Shown piece by piece: positions 1 to 5,598 of a stretch of DNA of 5,598 bases. The stretch covers positions 1 to 5,598 of the forward strand of contig JACVSB010000128.1 in the NCBI GenBank assembly GCA_014534155.1, read 5' to 3'. The DNA comes from Thermoleophilia bacterium (GTDB lineage: Bacteria > Actinomycetota > Thermoleophilia > Gaiellales > Gaiellaceae). The number at the start of each line of letters is the position of its first letter. Position 1 is the stretch's first letter. The position numbers and the translations under genes were made by a program. A model generated the notes under the pieces. That model did no database searches and had not been told where the DNA came from. It saw only the letters and a list, made by a program, of their open reading frames with translations.

Positions 1-1431
1 ACGTACGGGATCTGCATCTACCAGGAGCAGTACATGGAGATCGCCAAGCAGCTCGCGGGCTTCTCGCCGGCCGAGGCGGACGACCTGCGCAAGGCGATCG
101 GCAAGAAGATCCACTCTCTCATGGCCTCGCTCAAGGACAAGTTCCTCGAGGGCTGCGCGGCCAACGGTGTCACCCCCGCCGTCGCGACCCAGCTCTGGAA
201 GGACATGGAGCAGGCCCAGGACTACTCCTTCAACAAGTCGCACGCGGCCTGCTACGCCCTGATCGCCTACCGCACGGCCTACCTGAAGGCCCACTACCCG
301 GCCGAGTACATGGCCGCCCTCATCTCCTCGGTCATGAACACGAAGGACAAGGTCCCCTTCTACGTCGCCGCCTGCGACGAGATGGGGATCGAGGTCCTGC
401 CGCCGGACGTGAACGAGTCCGCGGTCGACTTCGCCGTCGTGGGCGGGAAGATCCGCTTCGGCCTGAACGCGGTCAAGAACGTGGGCGAGTCGGCCGCGCG
501 CGCGATCTGCGCCGCGCGCGAGGCGGGCGGCGCCTTCACGTCGGTCTGGAACTTCGTGGAGCGGGTCGACCCCCAGCTCGTGAACAAGCGCGCCCTCGAG
601 GCCCTGGTCAAGTCCGGCGCGCTCGACTCCACGGGGGCGACCCGACGGAGCCTCCTCGAGGGGGAGATGCTCGACCGCGTGCTCGGCTGGGGCGCGAAGC
701 ACCAGGCCGATCGCCTGGCCGGCCAGTCCTCGATCTTCGACACGGTCTTCGGCGAGGCCGAGACGGGGCCCGCTCAGCACTACCCGGTGCTCCCCGCCGA
801 CGAGTACGGCAAGAAGGTGCTCCTCCAGCTCGAGAAGGAGTCGCTCGGCCTCTACGTCTCCGAGCACCCGCTGGACGGGATCAAGGCGCAGCTCCGGCGC
901 AAGGTCGACTGCGAGCTGGCCGCGCTCGAGCGCCGCCGCGACGGCGAGGTCGTGACGGTGGCCGGGATGGTGGGGGCACTGAAGCAGCTGACCACGAAGA
1001 AGGGCGAGCCCATGGTCTTCCTGCGCCTGGACGACCTCTCGGGATCCGTGGAGACCGTGGTCTTCAACTCCGTCTACGCCGCCTCGCGCGAGCTCCTGGA
1101 GGCCGACCGCGTGCTCGTGGTCAAGGGCCGGGTCGACCACAAGCAGCAGGGGGAGACGAAGCTCGTCGCCCTCGAGCTCGCGCCCTTCGAGGCGACGCCG
1201 GAGCGAACGGAGGTCCGCCTCCAGGTGGACGCACGTCGCGCGGCCGCGGGCCTCATCCGCGAGCTCGCCGACCTGGCAAGGCGCTACCCCGGCGACTCGT
1301 CCGTGGTCGTCCTCTTGGAGACCTCGCAGGGGCGGCGCGCCTACGCCTTCGGCCCGGGCTTCCGCGTCCGCCCGGACGCCTCCTTCCACGCCGAGGTGAA
1401 GGCGCTCCTCGGCGAGTCGGCGATAGCCTGA
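1..1431 (+). CDS. dnaE: DNA polymerase III alpha subunit, C-terminal part (5' end outside window)
   Basis: This is the C-terminal 476 residues of the catalytic subunit of the replicative DNA polymerase. The frame is open from base 1, so the gene is cut by the window edge; the ATG at 34 is internal. The PHP domain and catalytic aspartates lie upstream. Visible in order, counting from base 1: the fingers-region block with YQEQ (7-10) and RKAIGKK (30-36); the conserved FNKSHA (77-82) followed by AYRTAYLKAHYP; a helix-hairpin-helix DNA-binding region starting at GLNAVKNVGE (154-163); QSSIF (242-246), which fits the internal beta-clamp-binding motif Q-x-x-[L/I/M]-F at the expected place just before the OB fold; an OB fold (about 315-390, VVTVAGMV to VVKGRVDH); and a C-terminal domain ending in KALLGE. 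The order and spacing match bacterial DnaE, and the reading frame is intact. A DnaE2/ImuC paralogue is the alternative; the clamp motif and full C-terminal domain favour the replicative form. Confidence 0.96.
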   Translation, partial: TYGICIYQEQYMEIAKQLAGFSPAEADDLRKAIGKKIHSLMASLKDKFLEGCAANGVTPAVATQLWKDMEQAQDYSFNKSHAACYALIAYRTAYLKAHYPAEYMAALISSVMNTKDKVPFYVAACDEMGIEVLPPDVNESAVDFAVVGGKIRFGLNAVKNVGESAARAICAAREAGGAFTSVWNFVERVDPQLVNKRALEALVKSGALDSTGATRRSLLEGEMLDRVLGWGAKHQADRLAGQSSIFDTVFGEAETGPAQHYPVLPADEYGKKVLLQLEKESLGLYVSEHPLDGIKAQLRRKVDCELAALERRRDGEVVTVAGMVGALKQLTTKKGEPMVFLRLDDLSGSVETVVFNSVYAASRELLEADRVLVVKGRVDHKQQGETKLVALELAPFEATPERTEVRLQVDARRAAAGLIRELADLARRYPGDSSVVVLLETSQGRRAYAFGPGFRVRPDASFHAEVKALLGESAIA

Positions 1432-1478
1432 CTCCGACGACGGCGCGCGCTACCGCTCGCGCCGCCTGAACCATCGCG

Positions 1479-1885
1479 GTGTCCACGGCGAAAAACTACG
1501 ACACCTTCATCGAGGTCGCGGACGACTGTCCCGCGGACGTCGCCGAGATCCCGCCGGAATCCCGTGGCCGAACAGCGGCGGGCACTCAGTACGAGCTGAT
1601 CGCGCGGCACCCCCACCGGTACACGTCGGATGACGTCGTCTTCCACGTCTTCGCGGTCAAGAACGACCTTCCGGAGAGCGCGCTCGAAGAGGAGCGACGG
1701 AAGTTCTTCTCGAAGGATCAGCCGTGCTTGCGCTCGTCGCCGCTCACGAAGAGATACGGATGGGGGTCCAGAGCGACTCCGCGGGGAAGATCGCGCTCGA
1801 CGCGATGGAGTCGGACCAGTACCGGACGCTCGCGAACGACGCGCGGCTTCAGCACCTGAAGGCGCTGCGTGCACCGCGAGCGTAG
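1479..1885 (+). CDS. DUF6157 family protein, interrupted by a one-base frameshift
   Basis: A small protein of unknown function recognised as DUF6157. From the GTG at 1479 the product has NYDTFIEVADDCP (6-18), an RYTSDDVVFHVFAV segment (47-60) and the hallmark SSPLTKRYGWG (86-96). After Gly96 the open frame turns into an Arg/Ser/Thr-rich tail and stops at 1859. Adding one G to the five-G run at 1762-1766 restores a family-like tail (VQSDSAGKIALDAMES, then YRTLANDARLQHLKALR) ending at the TAG at 1883-1885. The restored protein is 135 residues, the length I recall as usual for the family. So one base is missing, either through a real mutation or a homopolymer sequencing/assembly error. No clear Shine-Dalgarno sequence precedes the GTG; it was chosen because the family motif begins six residues in and no ATG is available. 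It starts 47 bases after dnaE and overlaps the next gene by 17 bases once restored. Function is unknown. Confidence 0.85.
1858..1862 (+). promoter_or_regulatory. Ribosome binding site for the Ddn-like reductase
   Basis: GAAGG lies six bases before the GTG at 1869, inside the 3' end of the restored DUF6157 frame. The alternative GTG at 1920 has no comparable purine-rich site, so this site decides for the upstream start. Such a placement would let translation of the two genes be coupled. Confidence 0.45.
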
Positions 1886-2318
1886 TCGCGGTTCGCGCGC
1901 GCGCCGTCTCCTCAAGGCCGTGCTGACGCCACCGCTTCGCCTCGGGCTCGGCCCTCGGAACACGTACCTGCTCACCGTCCCGGGGCGGCGGACGGGGCGG
2001 CTCTACACGACGCCGGTCACGCTCGTCGAGCAAGCCGGAAGGCCGTGGCTCGTCGCCCCCTTCGGCGAGCGCGAGTGGGTGAAGAACGCTCGCGCGGCCG
2101 GGGCGGTCGAGCTGCGGCGCGGGCGAACACGTCTGCGCTGCGCGGTCGCTGAGGTCTCGCCAGCGGAGCGGGCGCCGATCCTCCGCACGTACCTCGAGCG
2201 CGTCCCGAGCGTGCGGCCCTTCTTCGACGCGAGGAAGGGAGCGCCGCTGGACGCTTTCGCGGCCGAGGCAGAACGGCATCCCGTCTTCCGGCTCGAGCCT
2301 CCGCCGCGGCTCGACTAG
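1869..2318 (+). CDS. Ddn-like deazaflavin (F420)-dependent nitroreductase family protein
   Basis: A 149-residue protein of the F420H2-dependent quinone/nitro reductase family (Ddn type, split beta-barrel), which uses reduced cofactor F420 to reduce quinones or other small molecules; the substrate here cannot be told. Visible family marks are LTVPGRRTGRLYTTPVTL (35-52), the WLVAPFGEREWVKNARAAG block (60-78), which in this family lines the cofactor site, and the following beta strand ELRRGRTRLRCAV. The C-terminal part, with RTYLERVPSVRPFFD (106-120) and HPVFRL (137-142), is also typical. The length suits the family, with no signal peptide or clear membrane span. The GTG at 1869 was chosen because GAAGG precedes it at good spacing; starting at the GTG at 1920 would remove 17 residues of a basic N-terminus and leave the conserved core. 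It overlaps the DUF6157 gene, suggesting co-translation. The next gene is convergent. The family call is solid; the specific reaction is unassigned. Confidence 0.88.
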   Translation: MHRERSRGSRARRLLKAVLTPPLRLGLGPRNTYLLTVPGRRTGRLYTTPVTLVEQAGRPWLVAPFGEREWVKNARAAGAVELRRGRTRLRCAVAEVSPAERAPILRTYLERVPSVRPFFDARKGAPLDAFAAEAERHPVFRLEPPPRLD

Positions 2319-2357
2319 CGTCGCCGCCGCGCGACCCTCCGACTTGACGTCGCGACC

Positions 2358-2462
2358 TTCCCCCTCCGTGCGGCCTGCGCCACTGCGCGGCCCCCCTTCC
2401 GCTCGCCTCCCGCTGCCTCCCCCGCTCGCGGGGCCGTCGCTCCTAGGGGAGGGAGGGGGGAA
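2358..2462. repeat. Structured intergenic element with inverted ends (REP/MITE-like candidate)
   Basis: About 105 bases in and beside the convergent gap. The left end TTCCCCCTCC (2358-2367) is the inverse of the right end GGAGGGGGGAA (2452-2462) apart from one extra G. Inside are a hairpin at 2372-2392 (GGCC-T-GCGC, loop CACT, GCGC-GGCC), a second at 2420-2433 (CCCCG, loop CTCG, CGGGG), and an imperfect tandem pair CGCTCGCCTCC/CGCTGCCTCC (2400-2420). CGGCCCC (2388-2394) can also pair with GGGGCCG (2430-2436). The element includes the stop codon and last six codons of the nucleotidyltransferase gene on the minus strand. Short dispersed repeats of this build, with CCCTCCCC-type ends, are common between genes in high-GC genomes. 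Only one copy is in the window, so repetition is an inference. Confidence 0.45.
2372..2392. terminator. Possible bidirectional terminator hairpin between convergent genes
   Basis: An eight-pair GC stem with one bulged T and a CACT loop sits between the stop codons at 2318 (plus) and 2443 (minus), where both transcripts should end. There is no T-tract on either side, so it is not a classical intrinsic terminator. It may equally be just part of the structured element around it. Confidence 0.25.
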
Positions 2463-2988
2463 CCGGCAGTCCGAAGCGCCGGTGCAGGACGAGCAGGAAG
2501 TGCTCGTCGCGCTCGCGCCACTCGTAGCCCATCCGGAAGCGGTGTTGCAGCTCGGGGCTCGTGCAGGGCACGCTCCTGCCTTCGATCGTGCCCTCGTGCT
2601 CCAGGTCGCCGCGCGGATAGAGACCCCACGCTCGTCCCGTCGGCGACAGCTCTTGCCAGCCGTTCCCCTCGCGGTCGAAGGCGAGCGGGTGCAAGTCGAC
2701 GCAGCGGCCGTCCTCGTCCCTCATGACGAGCCGCGCCGGAAGCCCTGGGATCGCCGTCTCGTCCTCGGTGTATCCCAGCGCCCGCAGAGCGCGCACGGCC
2801 GCCTGCACTGCCTCCCCGTCGAACGCGAGATCGAGATCGCGGTGGTCGCACGTCTGCTCGCCGACGAGCGCGTCGACCGCCCATCCTCCGTCGAGGTGGA
2901 CGTCCACGCCGGCGGATGCGAGCGCGTCGAGGACCCGTGCGACCTCGGCCGGCCCCATCGCGGGCGCACGACAACTGTCCTCTGCCAC
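2443..2988 (-). CDS. Nucleotidyltransferase of the lincosamide/aminoglycoside adenylyltransferase type
   Basis: A 181-residue cytosolic enzyme expected to transfer a nucleotide (typically AMP from ATP) to a hydroxyl on a small molecule. Residues 32-57 carry the DGGWAVDALVGEQ stretch followed by HRDLDLAFD, the nucleotidyltransferase signature, with Asp51 and Asp53 as likely metal ligands; Asp98 in CVDLHPL is the likely third. EGRSVPCTSPELQHRFRMGY (136-155) followed by an Asp-rich helix matches the C-terminal part of Lnu(A)-like lincosamide and ANT(2'')-like aminoglycoside enzymes. All catalytic residues seem present. The GTG at 2988 was chosen: it lies six bases after the permease stop, with a weak AGGCGAG before it. 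The ATG at 2958 is an alternative that removes ten residues. The last residues, VPPSLP, are encoded inside the structured element, so the C-terminus may be recent. It is probably co-transcribed with the permease. Many chromosomal members of this family have no proven antibiotic substrate, so resistance is inferred only. Confidence 0.87.
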   Translation of the reverse strand: MAEDSCRAPAMGPAEVARVLDALASAGVDVHLDGGWAVDALVGEQTCDHRDLDLAFDGEAVQAAVRALRALGYTEDETAIPGLPARLVMRDEDGRCVDLHPLAFDREGNGWQELSPTGRAWGLYPRGDLEHEGTIEGRSVPCTSPELQHRFRMGYEWRERDEHFLLVLHRRFGLPVPPSLP

Positions 2989-2994
2989 GCTCGC

Positions 2995-4179
2995 CTAGCG
3001 CGGCGGGGCCGCTTCCCGCTCGCGCTCGCCGTCCGCGGCGGGCCCCTCCGCCACGCCCTCCCGCGCCGGGACCGGGCCTACGTCCTCTTCCCCCGGGACG
3101 CGGCCCGAGCGCAGGTAGGAGGCCGACTGGGCCGCCACGGCGACGGTGGGCACGGCGAGGATGGCGCCGGGAAGGCCCCAGATCACCGCTCCGGACGTGA
3201 CGGCGAGGATGACCGCGACCGGGTGGATCCGCACCGCCCGGCCCACGATCATGGGCTGGAGCAGGTTCCCCTCCAGCTGCTGCACGGTCGTCGCCGCCGC
3301 GACGACGAGGAGGGCGTCCACGAACCCGTTCGAGACGAGCGCGATCAGCGCTGCGGCGCCGCCGGCGACGAAGGCGCCGACGACGGGGAAGAACCCGCCG
3401 AGGAAGGTGAGGATCGCGAGCGGAAGGACGAGGGGGACGCCGATCAGCCAGAGGGCCAGGCCGATGAAGACGGCGTCCACGAGCGCGACGATCGCCTGGC
3501 CGCCCAGGTAGCCGCCCATCGTGCGCCAGGCGATGCGGCCGAGCTGGTCGACGTCGGCCCTCGCCTCGGGCGGGAACAGGCGGACCGCCCAGGGCCACAT
3601 GCGGTCGCCGTCCTTGAGGATGAAGAAGAGGAGGAAGAGGGCGAGGACGGCTCCCGCCACGATCTCCAGCACGAGGTAAGCGCCGCCCAGGACGCCGCCC
3701 GCGATCGTGTCCGCCCGCCCCCGCACCTCGTCGATCGCCCGCTCGCGGTAGCGCGTGAGCTCGGTCGGCGAGAGGTCGAGCGGCCCCTCCGCGAGCCAGT
3801 CCGTCACCTCCTCGATCCCGCTCTCGACGCCCGTGCCGACGTTGCCGAAGTCCTGGCTCGCCGTGGGGGCGATCGCGGCCACGACGCCGGCGAAGAGAAC
3901 GAGCGACCCGACCAGGACGACGGCCGCGGCGGCCGCCGGCGGGAAGGCGCGGCGGCGGAGCCAGCCAGCGGGCACCGAGAGGACGGAGGCGAGGAGGAGC
4001 GCGAACGCGAAGGGGAGGATGACCACGCGCAGGTGTGCGAGGACCCAGGCGATCACCCACGCGGCGGCGGCGACGACGAGGAAGCGCCAGGCGATCGCCG
4101 AGGCGAGGTGCAGCTGGTTGGGAACGGCGTCCTCGGCGCGGACGGCCGCTCGCTCTACTCGCCGCCGGGCGGGCTCCAC
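2995..4179 (-). CDS. AI-2E family transporter (UPF0118/PerM-like permease)
   Basis: A 394-residue polytopic inner-membrane protein of the AI-2E exporter superfamily. Members have been linked to export of the signal AI-2 or to Na+/Li+-H+ antiport; the substrate here is unknown. Hydrophobic spans are visible at about 29-69 (two), 82-104, 158-187, 224-250, 250-283 and 317-350. The non-hydrophobic stretch 105-157 is the usual soluble segment between the third and fourth spans. Family motifs include ILKDGDRMW (187-195), GGYLGGQAI (222-230), FLGGFFPVVG (259-268), QQLEGNLLQPMIVGRAVRIHP (300-320) and GLPGAILAVP (335-344). The C-terminal tail (about 355-394) is charged and poorly conserved. The GTG at 4179 was chosen because it leaves a normal N-terminus and ends before the divergent YihY gene; the frame stays open upstream, but that would overlap YihY coding sequence. 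It is divergent from YihY across 66 bases and lies 6 bases upstream of the nucleotidyltransferase. Confidence 0.92.
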   Translation of the reverse strand: MEPARRRVERAAVRAEDAVPNQLHLASAIAWRFLVVAAAAWVIAWVLAHLRVVILPFAFALLLASVLSVPAGWLRRRAFPPAAAAAVVLVGSLVLFAGVVAAIAPTASQDFGNVGTGVESGIEEVTDWLAEGPLDLSPTELTRYRERAIDEVRGRADTIAGGVLGGAYLVLEIVAGAVLALFLLFFILKDGDRMWPWAVRLFPPEARADVDQLGRIAWRTMGGYLGGQAIVALVDAVFIGLALWLIGVPLVLPLAILTFLGGFFPVVGAFVAGGAAALIALVSNGFVDALLVVAAATTVQQLEGNLLQPMIVGRAVRIHPVAVILAVTSGAVIWGLPGAILAVPTVAVAAQSASYLRSGRVPGEEDVGPVPAREGVAEGPAADGEREREAAPPR

Positions 4180-4200
4180 GGCCGTATCTTCGCCGAGGCT

Positions 4201-4212
4201 CGCACCGGTGCG
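4201..4212. promoter_or_regulatory. Perfect 12-base palindrome in the divergent gap, candidate operator
   Basis: CGCACCGGTGCG is an exact inverted repeat within the 66 bases separating the divergent starts at 4179 and 4246. It lies 21 bases before the permease start and 33 before the YihY start, where a dimeric regulator could act on both genes. No convincing -35/-10 pair is visible; GATACG (4190-4185 on the minus strand) is at best a weak -10 for the permease. No regulator gene is present in the window to pair with it. Confidence 0.35.
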
Positions 4213-4245
4213 TCGGGATCGCCCCCGCCGGGTACCCCCGAGCGC

Positions 4246-5193
4246 GTGGCCGTCCCGCGCGAGATCTGGGAGCGCTCGGGGATTCGCACGTGGGGCGAAG
4301 CCCGCCGGCGGGGGCGGAGGATGCTCGCGACGGGCGTCCGCTCCTTCCTCGACAACGACCTCCTGAGCTACGCGAGCGCGCTCGCCTTCCGCATCCTCTT
4401 CGCGCTCGTCCCGCTCCTCCTCGCGGGCCTCGCGCTCGTCGCCTTCCTCGGCCTGGACGAGACATGGAAGAGCGACCTCGGCCCCCGCGTGCGCGACGCG
4501 GTCCAGCCGGATGCCTTCTCGGTGATCGACCGCACGGTGAAGGAGATCCTGGGCGAGAAGCGCTTCCTCTGGCTCACCTTCGGCGTCGCCTTCGCGCTCT
4601 GGCAGGTGGGCGCAGCGGTGCGCACACTCATGGCGCCGCTGAACCGCGTGTACGGGCTCAAGGAGGAGCGCCCGGGCTGGCGGCGGCTCGCGACCTCGCT
4701 TCTCGTCGCCGTCCCCATCGCCGTGCTCGTCGTCGGTGCCGCGCTCGTCATCCAGCTCGGGCCGCGGATCCTGCGCAGCGTCCACCTGCCCGCGCTCCTC
4801 GAGCTCGTCCTCTACGTCGCCCGCTGGGGGCTCGCGGTCGCGATGCTCGTCGTCGCGGTCTCGCTCCTCATCCGCTACGCGCCCGCCAAGCCGCAGTCCT
4901 TCGCGTGGGCGGGGGTCGGGTCGGTCCTCGTGATCGGCTCCTGGCTTCTCGCCTCGGTCGGCTTCGGCCTCTACGCCACCTTCGTGGCCGACTACCGCTC
5001 GGCCTACGGGAGCCTCGCCTCGGCGATCGTCCTCCTCACCTACCTCTTCGTCTCCTGCGTGGCGCTCTTCTTCGGGCTGCAGGTGGACGGCTGCGTGCGC
5101 GGCGAGGTGGAGGAGGAGTCGGCCGAGCGACGCGAGGGCGGGGACCGCGACCAGCGTCCCCGCCGCAAGAAGGCGACCGCGGCGGCGGGCTAG
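4246..5193 (+). CDS. YihY/BrkB (virulence factor BrkB) family inner-membrane protein
   Basis: A 315-residue polytopic membrane protein of the YihY/BrkB family, long misannotated as ribonuclease BN; its biochemical role is unsettled. Hydrophobic spans are visible at about 47-70, 107-128, 149-172, 186-209, 218-245 and 255-279, the usual six. Family marks are YASALAFRILFALVPLLL (42-59), WQVGAAVRTLMAPLNRVYGL (119-138), RYAPAKPQSFAWAGVGS (210-226) and YGSLASAIVLLTYLFVS (254-270). The usual GAE[LI]N after the last span is replaced by GLQVD (277-281). The C-terminus (283-315) is a highly charged soluble tail. The GTG at 4246 was chosen because it keeps the amphipathic REIWER...GRR segment normal for the family and clears the permease start. 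The ATG at 4321 is possible, but its GGAGG abuts the ATG directly, which is too close. The open frame continues far upstream, antisense to the permease, and this is not coding. The stop overlaps that of the convergent VOC gene. Confidence 0.9.
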   Translation: MAVPREIWERSGIRTWGEARRRGRRMLATGVRSFLDNDLLSYASALAFRILFALVPLLLAGLALVAFLGLDETWKSDLGPRVRDAVQPDAFSVIDRTVKEILGEKRFLWLTFGVAFALWQVGAAVRTLMAPLNRVYGLKEERPGWRRLATSLLVAVPIAVLVVGAALVIQLGPRILRSVHLPALLELVLYVARWGLAVAMLVVAVSLLIRYAPAKPQSFAWAGVGSVLVIGSWLLASVGFGLYATFVADYRSAYGSLASAIVLLTYLFVSCVALFFGLQVDGCVRGEVEEESAERREGGDRDQRPRRKKATAAAG

Positions 5194-5598
5194 GCCTCGG
5201 GCCCCGCCGAGCGGCGCTCGAGCTGCTCGAGGATCCAGCCCGCGTACCAGGTGGGCCAGTCGTCGTCGCGGTGGCCGAGCTCACGCTCGTAGGCGGCGTG
5301 CGCCTGCTCGGCCTCGCGCAGGAGGCGGGCGAGCTCCTCCTTGGGCAGGCTGCCGGGATCCACGCCGGAAGCGTACCCCGGCGCCATCCCCTTGGCACGG
5401 AGCTCCTCCAGCGCCGCCTCCCCTTTCCGGAGCCCGCCGAGGCCCATCCCGCGCGCGACGTGCGCGGCCTTCGTGAACTGGATGCGGTCGTACTGCACCA
5501 CTTGCCAGCGGTTGCCCCAGGGGTCGCGGAAGTCGAGGCCGCGCCCGGGCAGGATCTCCGCGCCCGTATCCTCCAACGCGCGGCGAGCCGTCTCCGCG
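5190..5598 (-). CDS. VOC family (glyoxalase-like) protein with C-terminal extension, C-terminal part (5' end outside window)
   Basis: The last 135 residues of a protein in the vicinal oxygen chelate superfamily; the frame is open to the right window edge. Numbering from the first full codon (5597), the final VOC strand pair is visible as GAEILPGRGLDFRDPWGNRW (12-31) then QVVQYDRIQF (32-41). In many VOC enzymes the residue at position 32 is a metal-binding Glu (DPxGNxxE); here it is Gln, so metal binding or catalysis may differ, although Gln can also act as a ligand. After the VOC fold comes KAAHVARGMGL, a helix with LEELRAKGMAP (63-73), and a separate acidic/aromatic tail (about 85-127) with EAEQAHAAYE and RDDDWPTWYAGWILEQL, a small module I associate with actinobacterial VOC proteins. 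The TTG at 5576 is not the start, because the VOC fold needs upstream residues. It is convergent with YihY. The substrate is unknown. Confidence 0.85.
   Translation of the reverse strand, partial: AETARRALEDTGAEILPGRGLDFRDPWGNRWQVVQYDRIQFTKAAHVARGMGLGGLRKGEAALEELRAKGMAPGYASGVDPGSLPKEELARLLREAEQAHAAYERELGHRDDDWPTWYAGWILEQLERRSAGPEA

Noticed and set aside
1341..2279. Minus-strand 312-codon frame opposite the end of dnaE, DUF6157 and the Ddn-like gene
   Set aside because: It is antisense to three recognised coding regions and has an Arg-rich shadow composition.
2420..2433. Short hairpin CCCCG-CTCG-CGGGG as an independent terminator for the nucleotidyltransferase
   Set aside because: The stem is only five pairs with no T-tract. 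It is better treated as part of the structured element at 2358-2462.
3616..3650. Purine-rich tract on the plus strand
   Set aside because: It is explained by the Leu/Phe/Ile-rich membrane span of the permease (residues about 176-190) read on the opposite strand, not by a separate DNA element.
2344..4245. Plus-strand reading frame open for more than 600 codons antisense to the nucleotidyltransferase and permease, joined to YihY
   Set aside because: Its product is rich in Arg, Asp, Glu and Gly with no recognisable domain, while the minus strand encodes two clear families. In very GC-rich DNA stop codons are rare, so long shadow frames are expected. Only the part from 4246 is YihY.
2315..4465. 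Minus-strand 716-codon frame, very rich in Arg, Gly and Pro
   Set aside because: It runs out of frame through the permease and nucleotidyltransferase, has low-complexity composition and no family motif.
4180..4785. Upstream extension of the permease frame to 4785
   Set aside because: The extra 202 residues are charged and low-complexity and lie antisense to the conserved YihY coding region. The GTG at 4179 gives a normal family N-terminus.

Overview
The window is very GC-rich (G or C at most third codon positions) and densely coding. The gene content fits a high-GC bacterium, most likely an actinobacterium of the Gaiellales/Solirubrobacterales (Thermoleophilia) kind. The hints are a deazaflavin (F420)-dependent Ddn-like reductase, a VOC protein with a C-terminal tail of a type I associate with such genomes, and frequent GTG starts. 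This placement is an inference from gene families; no rRNA or complete marker gene is present.

Layout: (1) 1-1431, plus strand: the C-terminal 476 residues of the replicative DNA polymerase III alpha subunit (dnaE), cut by the left edge. (2) 1479-2318, plus strand: a DUF6157 gene broken by a one-base frameshift in a G run, then a Ddn-like reductase that starts 17 bases before the restored DUF6157 stop. (3) 2319-2442: a short convergent gap. It lies mostly within a roughly 105-base structured element (2358-2462) with inverted ends and two hairpins, which also supplies the last codons of the next gene. (4) 4179-2443, minus strand: an AI-2E-family permease followed 6 bases later by a small nucleotidyltransferase of the lincosamide/aminoglycoside adenylyltransferase type. 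(5) 4180-4245: a divergent gap holding a perfect 12-base palindrome, a candidate operator. (6) 4246-5193, plus strand: a YihY/BrkB-family membrane protein. (7) 5598-5190, minus strand: the C-terminal 135 residues of a VOC-family protein, cut by the right edge, whose stop codon overlaps the YihY stop in a shared CTAG.

The genes do not form one recognisable pathway. The permease-nucleotidyltransferase pair and the DUF6157-reductase pair look like separate small transcription units next to dnaE. I see no CRISPR array, tRNA, insertion sequence or phage gene, and no convincing new multi-gene system. The points most worth a second look are the DUF6157 frameshift, the structured intergenic element, the divergent palindrome, and the predicted resistance-type nucleotidyltransferase coupled to a permease.
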